Both the position numbers and the translations under genes were made by a program. This document shows positions 22,136 to 31,482 of a stretch of 64,000 nt of DNA, in pieces. Source of the stretch: Crocodylus rhombifer (taxonomy: Eukaryota; Chordata; Crocodylia; Crocodylidae); contig JAVSML010025533.1 of assembly GCA_038503035.1 (NCBI GenBank), forward strand, positions 43,442 to 107,441, in the 5' to 3' direction. Every line of letters starts with the position of its first letter. Within the stretch, counting starts at the first letter, position 1. A model generated the notes under the pieces. It was not told where the DNA came from and did no database searches. It saw only the letters and a list, made by a program, of their open reading frames with translations.

Positions 22136-23065
22136 GGTTGTAGCTGTATTAGCCTAAAAACATAGGCAGACAAGGTTCTTTGGGTGAATCCGATATCTTT
22201 TATTAGACCGACTAAATAGTTGGAAAACATTTTCTTAGCAAGCTTTCAGGTTTAAAAACCCTTTGTCAGACTGAGGAAGCATCTGCAGTTTGGTCTGTGC
22301 TCTTCCTGGGTGGAATGGATAGTAAAGAGGGCAGAGGCTGGTATGCATGCAAGAAAGTCAGTCAGTGAAAATGTAAATTGAGGAGTCGGTGGGTGAGAAA
22401 CAGGGCATGGGGGCAGGGAGAGGGGAAGAAGAGGGATGAATGTAGCAGGTAAATACATCCTGGGGAGAGGTACCTGGGGAGTCAGATGTCAGAAAGGTTA
22501 TAGTGTGTCATAAATCCAATGTCTATATTTAGTCCATGACTTCTTGCATCCAGGAGGTTGATAAATTGAAGTTCATAGGCTTGTTTGTAAAAAGTGTTTT
22601 GTAAATTCCCATTAAGGTTTACAACTGAGAGATTGGAGAGAGAGTGGGGTTTTTTGTAAAAAATGTGTCCCCACTGGTAATAAGGTGTTCTTGTCTTTAA
22701 CAGATTTCCAGTGTGTGTTCAATCTAGTGTACAGTTGTTGTTTGGTCTCTCCTACATATTTTCCATCAAGGCATTTGGTACATTGGATGAGACATATTAC
22801 ATTTCTGGAGGCGCAGCTGTAAGATTCAGGAATATTGATGGTTCTGTTGTGGGGTGTAGTAATTGTGGGGGTGGAGATATGTTGGCAGGTTTTGCATTTC
22901 TTGTCATGGTATGGTTTGGATACATGGGCTATAGAAAGTTTGCTTCTGGTGATGAAGTTTGTAAGGTTTGGTGCTTGTTTGAAGGCTAGGATGGGTGGTT
23001 CTGGGAAGATCTCTTTAGGAATTGGGTCTCCTTCTAGTATGAGTTGTAAACTCATACTTGAGGCT
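22136..23065 (-). mobile_element. Penelope-like element, 3' part with GIY-YIG region
   Basis: This minus-strand fragment includes a 147-codon GIY-YIG remnant (next entry), a 3' UTR (22160-22611) and the terminal sequence TTAGTCGGTCTAATAAAAG at 22190-22222. The UTR block at 22283-22492 recurs almost unchanged at 27011-27221. The reverse transcriptase that should lie upstream is missing, so it is 5'-truncated at about 23065. Confidence 0.75.
22612..23055 (-). pseudogene. PLE GIY-YIG endonuclease domain remnant (147 aa)
   Basis: In Penelope-like elements a C-terminal GIY-YIG endonuclease cuts target DNA during insertion. The frame shows the PLE linker with CKTC (residues 54-57), the first beta strand as VICLIQC (86-92), the YIG-equivalent KYVGET (99-104, bases 22744-22761) and the helix with the catalytic-type arginine in RLNTH (111-115). 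The Cys-rich spacing is typical of vertebrate Neptune-type PLEs. The upstream reverse transcriptase is gone and the initiating Met is only the first one in the frame, so no functional protein is expected. Identification is from motif recognition. Confidence 0.7.
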
Positions 23066-23506
23066 ATTGTTATGGCCTGTATTTTTCTTGTAGTAGTTTA
23101 CTGTAGTGTAGGTACAATGTAAAATGTGTATTAAAAGTAGTCAAAGAAGAGTCTACATGACTACTAAACTAAAACATCATTCCTTTCATGTTAATATACA
23201 TTTATGGTGATCCCATGCATCTGAGTAATTTTCCTAAGGCAGCTGTTTTATTCAGTTCTGTGTGTGGCAAAATAGAGTAGTTAATTTTAACATTGCGAGT
23301 TGTGCTTTATTTATTAATGCACCGTATAAACATTTAATGGGTCTATTTGTTAATGCTTTTTGATATATTCATGTTTGTAAAGGTGTGGGGGCAGGCTCTA
23401 ATTTTCTGTTTGCTCAGGGCCCTACATGGCAGCAGTGCTGTACAAAAGACAACTGTGTAGCCACAGCCCACAGCTGTGTAGCAGCTGGCTCAGAGGTTTT
23501 TTTCAG
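23066..23506. other. Unannotated DNA between PLE and CR1 C
   Basis: Nothing firm. The GC-richer stretch at 23380-23500 has repeated CAGCTGTGTAG-like strings but no definable element. Confidence 0.4.
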
Positions 23507-24570
23507 AGATTTCATAGACATTAGGGCTGGAAGGGACCTCGGAAGAACATTGAGTCCAGCCCCTGCCCATAGGGCAGGAAGTCAGCTGGGGTCATAGGAT
23601 CCCAGCAAGATAAGCATCCAATTTGCTCCTGAAGGTGTTCAATGTAGGTGTTTGAACCACCTCCGCTGGCAGACTGTTCCAGACCTCGGGGGCTCGGACA
23701 GTAAAGAAATTCTTCCTTATGTCCAGCCTGAAACGGTCTTATAGTAGTTTATAACCATTAAAACCTCATCATCCCCTAGGGCGCTCTGGTGAACAAACAT
23801 TCCCACAGATTCTGGTGGTCACCCCTGATAAACTTATATGTGGCCATCAGATCACCCATGAGCCTGCGCTTTTCCAGGCTAAAGAGCCTCATAGATCTCA
23901 GCCTGTCGTCATAAGGTCTGTTTTCCTGACCTCTGATCATGCGCGTGGCTCTCCTCTGGACTCTCTCAAGCTTCTCCACATCCTTTTTGAATTGTGGAGC
24001 CCAAAACTGGACGCAATACTCCAGCTGTGGCCTCATCAAGGCCGAGTACAGGGGGAGAAGGACGTCCCAAGATTTGCTTGAGTAGCATCTATGGATGCAA
24101 GCCAGCATTTTGGTAGCTTTACTAGCCACAGCATCACATTGAAGGTTCATGTTCACCTTGTGGTCAATGATGACCCCCAAGTCTCTTTCTTCCATAGTGC
24201 TAGTCAGCGTAGCACTGTTGAGCCTATAAGGATGCTGCAGGGTTTTTTTCCTAAGGTGGAGAACCTTGCATTTTTCGGTTGAGGTTCTCATCCAATCATT
24301 TGCTGAGCCTGTCCAGGTCAGCCTGAATCACCTGCCTGTCTTCTGGTGTGGATGCTTTGCTCCAAAGTTTGGTGTCATCGGCAAACTTGGCCAGTCCGCT
24401 CCTGACTCTAATGTTCACATCATTAAAGAAGATGTTGAACAGTATGGGTCCAAGGACAGAGCCTTGCGGGACCCCACTGGTCACAGGACACCATGATGAG
24501 TGACTTCCATCTATTACTACCCTCTGGGTCCGACCACAGAGCCAATTTCCCAGCCAGCAGATCACCCGGA
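23507..24570 (-). mobile_element. CR1 LINE copy C, 5'-truncated
   Basis: On the minus strand the frame at 24296-24565 carries RT motifs [16 protein letters not shown] and an intact FADDTKLW. The frame at 23776-24291 carries the downstream domain (CKVLHLRKK, RPQLEYCVQFWAPQFKKDV, RRATRMIRG). A frameshift separates them. The 3' end at 23507-23530 has the TTTCATAGA-type tail. Truncated upstream of the RT catalytic region at about 24570, where Tx1-derived sequence begins. Confidence 0.9.
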
Positions 24571-25420
24571 TGTGCAGGAGGCTCTGCTACAGTGCCCGTG
24601 CTACAGCCCAAGTGACTGGGCAGTCCTTATCCAGGTCTGGCACACATGTAATCATGGGGGTTGATGCTGTCACAGGTGGCAGTAGGTCACAGCCAGGCAG
24701 CACCCCTGCTGCCAGACTACTGCAGTGGGTAGAGGTTGCAGGGTCCACTTTAGGTCAGGGCTGCTACAGCAGTCCACCTGGCACAGAGGGCTAGTATCCC
24801 TATATGTCAACTGGTTGGACCTCAGAAGCTCCTATCTGTGTTACCCAAATGCCATGGGCCCAAGGCTCACCCAACTAACTAGTGGTTCCTACAGTGTGGA
24901 GCCAATGAATGGGTAATACAACTAATTCCCTGGGGGCAAAGAACTAAAGCAAAAACAGCATAGGAGTGATGTGGGGGTCAAAGGTTCGAAATGTGAAAAT
25001 AAAAGCTCCAGAGGGGGACACCAAGCATAGTCCCCTGGGCCACACCCACCAGTCCTCAAAGGCATCCAAGGAGCTGGTGAATGCCATCTACTGTGCTCTG
25101 TCCCAAAATGTGCACAGACAAGGGGGACAGGTGGATCCTCAAGTAGAGAAGCAAGCCCATGTTCCAGCAGATCCCACAGAGAGCAGGTGGGAGTGAGCCC
25201 ACCTGCCACCCATCACCCACCCCTCAGAAGCTCCTGAGAGCAGGTCCTGAGCTGCTTCTGAGGGCAGCTTTTTATACTGCTGGGGCCAGCACAGGTGCTG
25301 CCCCCAGCCTCCAGCTTGCCCTGGCTACAGATCTAGAAGAAGCTGGGCAGCCTCAGTTTGCCGCAAGTGTGCTCAGCCAAAAATCCTTGGCACAAATTTG
25401 TACTCCTCTTATTTGAGATG
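24571..25420 (-). mobile_element. Tx1-derived composite element, copy 2
   Basis: On the minus strand it starts (25415 downward) with a module containing GGCCCCAGCAGTATAAAAAG, a TATA-like box near 25275. It passes AGGAGCTTCTGAGG and joins a short ORF2 C-terminal remnant (SLDAFEDWW at about 25060), then the Tx1-type 3' UTR (24870-25030) and tail module (24571-24830). The same module order is present at 42960-44515. The rest of ORF2 is missing, so it looks like an internally deleted or chimeric non-autonomous form. No coding capacity. Confidence 0.6.
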
Positions 25421-27344
25421 TTTCATAGTTTCATAGTTTGTAGGGTTGGAAGGGACCTGAGCAGATCATCAAGTCCAACCCCTTGCCATGGCAGGAAGAG
25501 TACTGAGGTCAAATGACACCAGCAAGGTGTTCATCTAGCCTCCTCTTAAAGACCCCAAGGGTAGGAGCCTGCACCACTTCTCTTGGAAGTTGGTTCCAGA
25601 TCCTAGCCGCCCTGACCATGAAGTAGTGCCTGAATTTACCCTCTGCCAGCTTGTGACCATTATTTCTAGTCACTCCTGGTAGTGCTTGGGGGAACAGGGA
25701 CTCTCCCAATGGCTGCTGGTCCCCTCTGACTAGTTTGTAACAGACCACTAGATTCCCCCTCAGCCTTCTCTTGTGGAGGCTAAACAGGTTCAGGTCCTGT
25801 AGCCTCTCCTCAAAGGGCCTGCCCTGCTGCCCCTGATCATGCGAGTGGCCCTCCTCTGGACCGTCTCCATGTTGTCCACATCCATCTTGAAGGGATCATG
25901 CGATGCCTAGAATTGGACACAGTACTCCAACTGTGGCTTGATTAGCATCACATAGAGGAGAAGGATCACCTCCTTGGACCTGCTCAAGATGCATCTGTGG
26001 ATGCATGACAAGGTAGGGTTGGCCTTCCAAACTGGATTCCCACACTGCTGGCCCATGTTCACCTTGGCATCAACGATGACTCCAAAATCCTTTTCTGCCT
26101 CTGTACTGACGAGAAGGGAGTTCCCCAGCCTGTAGGTATGGTGCTGGTTCTTCCTTCCCAGGTGCAGCACCTTGCTCTTGTCAGTGTTGAATCTCACTCT
26201 ATTCTTGTCCACCCACCCCTGCAACCTTTCTAGGTCTGATTGCAGCCCTTCTAGCATACCCACATCCCCCCACATCTTAGTCATCAGCAAATTTGAACAG
26301 GGTGCTTTTTACCCCCTCATCCAAGTCACTGATGAAGTTGTTGAACAGTGCAGGCCCGAGGACCGAGCCCTGTGCAACCCCACTGCCCACATCCCTCCAG
26401 GTCGAAAATGACCCATCCACTACCACTCTCTGGGTGCAGCCCTCCAGCCAGTTGGCGACTCATTTGACTATATAGGTGTTGACACCACAGTCCCCCAGTT
26501 TCATAATGAGAACAGGGTGAGAGACAGTGTTGAAGGCCTTCCAAAGGTCCAGGAAGACTATGTCCACTGCTACCCCTGCATTTAAGGATTTGGTGACCTG
26601 GTCGTACAAGGCTATCAGGTTGGTCTGACAGGACCTGCTTCTAATGAACCCATGTTGGTTGCCCCTAAGCATAATCTCCCCTGCTGGCCCCTTGTGGACA
26701 TATGCCAGAATAATTTTCTCAAAAATCTTGCCCAGGATTGAGGTAAGACTAACTGGCCTATAGTTTCCTGGATCCTCCTTCCTCCTCTTTTTGAAGATGG
26801 GAACCACATTGGCCCTCTTCCAGTCCTCTGGCACCACACCAGAGCACCACAAGTGCTCATAAAGCCGTGCCAGGGGTCCTGCAATGACCTCAGCCAATTC
26901 CCTCAGTACTGTAGGTGGAGATCATCCAGAGCAGCTGATTTGAATACATCCAGTCCCTCCAGAAGTTCCATAACTAGTTCCTCACTAACCCTTGGTCTAG
27001 GTGCACCTCCCTGCAGTTTGGTCTGTGCTGTTCCTGGATGGAATGGATAGTAAAGAGGCCAGAGGCTGGTATGCATGCAAGAAAGTCAGTCAGTGAAAAT
27101 GTAAATTGAGGAGTCGGTGGGTGAGAAACAGGGCATGGGGGCAGGGAGAGGGGAAGAAGAGGGATGAATGTAGCAGGTAAATACTGGAGAGGTACCTGGG
27201 GAGTCAGATGTCAGATGTCAGACCCCCTGGGGTCTGAGGGGGGCCCAGAGGTGGGGTGGCTGTTCTGGTCCCTGCTCAAGAAAATGGAGGCAAAGAAATT
27301 GTTAAATATGTTAGCTTTGTCATCTGGTGTGATGTTTGTTGCAA
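25421..27344 (-). mobile_element. CR1 LINE copy D, interrupted by a PLE segment
   Basis: Minus-strand CR1 with the TTTCATAG tail at 25422-25436. Broken frames at 25509-25748, 25907-26290 and 26460-26897 carry the C-terminal, mid-RT and N-RT motifs (NYRPVSLTSILGK, FLDLWKAFNTV). The FADD codons survive, but a 2-bp deletion directly after them shifts the frame. The CR1 is split by 211 bp of PLE sequence at 27011-27221 and resumes at 27222-27344 before truncation. Inactive. Confidence 0.88.
27011..27221 (-). mobile_element. PLE 3'-UTR segment inserted in CR1 D
   Basis: By eye this 211-bp block matches 22283-22492 with three substitutions, one 6-bp deletion and one 7-bp local duplication, in the same orientation. 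It carries neither the PLE terminal repeat nor coding sequence, so it is an internal PLE piece. Flanking CR1 hexamers ACCTCC (27005-27010) and ACCCCC (27222-27227) may be an imperfect duplication. Confidence 0.85.
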
Positions 27345-27929
27345 GTGCACATGCCTGCATGTATGGGCATGCCCACTATGTCCATCTTGCCCACATAGTG
27401 GCAGACAATGAATGCTGAAAGGGAATGAACAGAGTATGACCAGGGTTGTTTTTTCCGGTGTTCTTCCCTTACTTGCATCGTCTAGCATTTAAGGTCTAGG
27501 AAGTTCTGATTCAGAGGCTGTGCCCATAACTCTCATGCTCAATACCTACTGACGTACCTTTCCTCCAAGAATTCATTGAATCCCTTTTGAATCTGGTTAA
27601 AACATAACCACAGGTATGTGAGAGCCTGAGGGCCCTTGTCCCCCTCAGGAAGAGAGTAAGGTGACCGCTCATCCCTAATTGGATAGGAGAGTCCTGAAAT
27701 AGGAACTTCAAGTCCTAGTCCTGGGACACCATTTGTCCTATGTTCCCACTATCATGTAGGGATCTAGGTTTTCCACTCACCACAGAAAAGCATAGGAAAC
27801 AGCAGATTTCCCCTTGCAGGCTGGAAGAGTTCCAGACTGCAAGGGGCTGAGATGAATGGGATGCATGTGGCCAGGAATACAGCACTAAACAGTGCTGAAG
27901 AGCAGCTCCTCCAGCTGCCTACAGGTAAG
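27345..27929. other. Unassigned DNA with a possible MITE tip
   Basis: No genes. At about 27658 GGTGACCGCTCATCCC followed by AATTGGATAGGAGAGTCC resembles the tip of a common reptile hAT-type MITE, too decayed to delimit. Confidence 0.3.
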
Positions 27930-28330
27930 TCTATGGAGGGAGGGCAAATTGAGGCCCCCCTCAGTTACAGAAGGGGTGGGACAAGGGCTGGGTCTGGGGG
28001 CACTGCCCAGTGAGGGCAGTACATGGGACTGGTGCAGGGAGTGGGACAGAGCCATGGGTGGCTCATCCAGGGGACCCAGGGGGGTGACTCCCTGCCACTG
28101 TGTACACCCCCAGGGTGGGGACATGGGGGGGCATGTGGGGTGGATGCTGGCTGCTTGTTGTGGCCTCAGGGCTTCCTGCCTTGCTGCCTTCCTCCCATGG
28201 AGTTGTGACCCCCGCTGCTGCTGGGCAGGGAGGGGGCACCTCATCATGGTAGCACAGCTAGTGCTGGGCTCCTGGGGAAGGGTGCAACAGGGCAGGGAAC
28301 CCTGACCCTGAAGCAGGCAGCTGGCATCTT
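27930..28330. repeat. GC-rich dispersed repeat, locus 2
   Basis: GTGGGACAGAGCCATGGG plus GGCTCATCCAGGGGACC (28039-28073) occurs inverted at 36036-36075 (GGATGAGCCACAGCTCTGTC), so the two loci share a dispersed repeat. Open frames on both strands are compositional. Confidence 0.4.
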
Positions 28331-28439
28331 CCCCTGCTCCCCCCATGGGCTCTACTCAGTTCTGTTCAGGTGGTGCCATGTGGGGAGCATCATCTTAGTC
28401 TCTCCTCCTGGCAAAAATTAAAGTTGGAACCTTTGAACT

Positions 28440-29297
28440 AAACTGTCCACAACTGAACTAAGTTTCCACAACATCTTGTGGCAATGAATTCCACACTTAA
28501 ATTACAGACTGAGTGCAAAAACCCTTCCTTTCATTAGTTTTAAATTTATTATCTATTAGTTTTATTTTGTGACCCCTAGCTTCTGTGTTGTTAGAGATAG
28601 TAAATAATAAATTTAAGAAATGTTTGGATAGTTATTTTGCTGGAGTGATCTGACCCCAGCTGACTTCCTGCACCTTGGGCAGGGGGCTGGACCCAATGAT
28701 CTCACAAGGTCCCTTCCAGCCCTAATGTCTATGAATCTATTAATAAATGCTTTATCATCTCTTTGCTCAACTGAATTGGCTTATCCTTAGTCTGTCCTCA
28801 TATGAAAACCCTTCCATACCAATAATTATCTTTGTTGCTCTCTTCTGTACCTTCTCTAGTTCTTCTATATCTTTTTTGAGGTCTGGGGACCAGTACTAGG
28901 CATAGTATTCAAGATGTGGACACACAATTGATTAGTAAGATGGCATAATGATACTTTCTGTTTCATTTACAATTCCTTTCTTAACATTTCCTAATTTTTT
29001 TTTGTCTTTTTGATTTCTGCTGAGCACTGAGCTGATGATTGTAGTAAACTATCAATAATGACTCCCAGGTATTTTCCCTGCATTGTAAAAAATTAGTCTA
29101 TTATAGTGTAGGTATAGTTTGGGTATGGTTTGCCTATGTCTGTCACTTTATACTTACCTATACTGAATTTCATCTTCCATTTAGTTTCTTATTTGCTCAA
29201 TCGATTCAGACCCTTCTGTAGTTCCTCACAGTCCACCTTCGTTTTTACTACTGAAGAATTTTGTGTCATTTGCAAATCTGGCCATCTTGCTACTCAC
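28440..29297 (-). mobile_element. Ancient L3/CR1-like LINE remnant
   Basis: On the minus strand scattered codons recover LINE RT features (FANDTKFF for the catalytic region, then YLGVIIDSLL and SAQCSAEIKK) and the 3' UTR resembles the conserved L3/CR1-type end (GGGTCACAAAAT, GGAATTCATTGCCACAAG). Many stops and indels show it is much older than CR1 copies A-E. It is interrupted by a 128-bp CR1 tail and cut by hAT copy A at 29298. Confidence 0.6.
28613..28740 (+). mobile_element. CR1 3'-tail micro-insertion with 8-bp duplication
   Basis: A short CR1 3' end (GGAGTGATCTGACCCCAGC through TCCCTTCCAGCCCTAATG to TCTATGAATCTAT) is flanked by identical 8-mers TAATAAAT at 28605-28612 and 28741-28748, inside the old L3/CR1-like LINE. 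It is an extreme 5'-truncated insertion. Confidence 0.75.
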
Positions 29298-29812
29298 TAG
29301 GGCTGTGCAAAATTTCAGCAGCTGTTTCATTTTGGAGGTGTTTTGGCCCATTTCAGCACCTGAAACACCAAGTCTGAAATGAAATGAAAGGCTCCAAAAC
29401 ATCTTCTAAACTAAACAAAACCATTTGAAATGTTTTGGATGTTTTGGAATGTTTCAGAGGTGGGCTCGCAGGGAAAGAGAAACTCAGAAGGGGGTGGGGA
29501 TGACTGCTCTGATACTGACATCTGTAGCTGGCCAGTGTCTGTTATGTGTCTCTGAGGTCCCTTCCAATCCCAGTGCTCTGGGGAGTAACAGAGAAACAGC
29601 ATATAAGGATCTGTGGGAAGCCTTTCTCTGCCTTTTGTGAGCTGTCTGTCTGGAAGCAACAGCATGAGAAAGGTACTGGCTGGCTTCAGTGAATGGCTTG
29701 GCTTCCCAGTCAATCTCTTGCTAGTCTCTCTTCTTGGAAAGGATTAGATACACCTTTCCAATATATTACAGAGAGAAGATATAGTAAGCAGAGAGAAGAA
29801 GCTATAGGAAAC

Positions 29813-30045
29813 TGTTGCAGAGCACTTAGGTGCTTTGCCCCTGAAAGCAGAAATGGCTCAGGAGAGACCTCTAGTGGCAAGAAGGGGCAGCTCAGCTACC
29901 AGCCACCAGGGCAGCACAGGTGCTGGTTGCTAGGGCAACCAGTGAAACCAGCTGACAGGAAGAGGCCCAGCTTAGCCCTTCTTAAGGACTGAGGCCAGGA
30001 GGGCAGTTCCCCTCTGGTGGCCAAGGAAGGGGGAGCTTGGCCAGT

Positions 30046-30081
<36 letters not shown>

Positions 30082-30719
30082 AGCCTGACTGCATGAGCAC
30101 CCCCTGGTTGCTGCCATGGGTTGGAGTATTTCCCGATAGGGACTGAATGTTGTTCTGACTGTATGGTTTAGCTTTATGTTATAGCCCTGGGGCTTGTGTT
30201 ACTGTTTGTTGTTGTTTTTAGACTGGAGGACTGGGTGAGGCTATTAGGGGTTGTAAGAGGCCTCATAGGGACTCCACAGTAGTGTGGGGACCCCAGTGCC
30301 AAATGCTTGCATTTTGGGTGCATTGATCCCAGCCCCAGTGCGGGTGGTTGTGAGAAGCCCCAGTGCGGGCAGTTGCGAGAAGCCCCAAAAGGGGGACAAG
30401 GCAGAGAGCACCCGTGGGGCGCAGAGTGGGAAATTGACCAAACAACCTCCGGTACATCTGTGAGGCTTGGGGCGTGGTACAGGGGTGGTTGGAGCCATGC
30501 ATGGCCCATAAGGTTGGGGTTCACTGAGTCACCCAAGATAGAACACAGACTGGGATACATCAGGGCCCTGTGTCAGAGAGGACTAAGGGCAGCCTCCCTC
30601 AAACATTATTAACATCAAAGACGTGGATGAGATTGTGAGGGTGCTTTTGATATCACCTTGGCACAATAGGGGGAGCTAGGGGAGTTCATGGCCACCCCTA
30701 GGACCCCATTCCTGCCACA
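29813..30719. mobile_element. Solo LTR, 907 bp, target duplication GAAAC
   Basis: Begins TGTTGCAGAGC, ends CCTGCCACA, flanked by identical GAAAC at 29808-29812 and 30720-30724. It lies inside hAT copy A. It contains a (GA)n tract and no coding frame. Orientation is unresolved because no AATAAA is visible on either strand; a GT-rich stretch at about 30205 hints at plus. Confidence 0.72.
30048..30078 (+). repeat. (GA)n microsatellite
   Basis: About 15 GA units lie inside the 907-bp LTR. Confidence 0.95.
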
Positions 30720-31318
30720 GAAACACATAGAAGTTACAGTAAGCAGAGAGAAGATATATTACATGCACACACATGTGCACACATGCACAGCAAACATTAT
30801 GGAGGATGCTGGAAAGGCAGGTGCCAGGTCTTCTGGCAGAGCAGAGAGAGGGGGCAGAGGGAGATCTGTAAGTTCCCCCCCAAACATAGATACACCCTCT
30901 TTCCTAGCAGGCATAAAGCTTCTGCTGCTGATGGCAGCAAGGAGGTGGGAGCAGTGTCTGCATCTGCCCCACCTCCTCTGACACCAGCAATAGTAATAAC
31001 CCCCCCACACCACCAGCATGACAAGCACCAGCATGACAGTCCTTCCACCCCAGTTTCAGTTCCCACCCTGAGCCTCCCAGTTCCAGCTGGATCTGGAACC
31101 ATGGGATCTCAGTGCCATAGCCAGGGAAATTCTGTGGAAGGAGAGGGAATCTGAGTTTCTGCTCCACACCCCTCAAGGTTCCCCTAGAGCCACATCTTCT
31201 CTGGAAGGCACTGCAGATGAGGTTGTGGGGTCAGGTGGCTCAGCTGCCCCTGTCATTGTGCCTCTGCCTGCTGAGGAGGGGGATAAGACAGGATCCACAC
31301 CCACACCCCAGAAGTGAG

Positions 31319-31420
31319 GGGGTAGTGTAGTGTGGGATCATTTTGGGGTGGCAGATGATCCCAAGTATGCTATCACCTGCACTGCCAATGCAAGACCAGC
31401 CAGGTCAGGAGGCACCACCC
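31319..31420 (+). pseudogene. BED-type zinc-finger remnant of hAT copy A
   Basis: The frame reads VWDHFGVADDPKYAI followed by a cysteine-containing TCTANARPA, matching the start of a BED finger (aromatic box, acidic-basic spacer, then C-x2-C). Only one of the first cysteine pair is visible, and the His/Cys pair is not recognisable. BED fingers give hAT transposases DNA binding. The frame is broken downstream and then cut by the LTR at 31483. Confidence 0.55.
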
Positions 31421-31482
31421 CTTTGCCCTTGCTCCTCCTCAGCCTGGCACCAGTGGGAGCATGCCCAAATGGAAGTCCCCCT

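Noticed and set aside
29785..30754. A 17-bp direct repeat (AGTAAGCAGAGAGAAGA) around the 907-bp LTR, considered as its target duplication
   Set aside because: The repeats do not abut TG...CA termini, while GAAAC does so exactly on both sides. The longer repeat is more likely an older purine-rich duplication in the host hAT.
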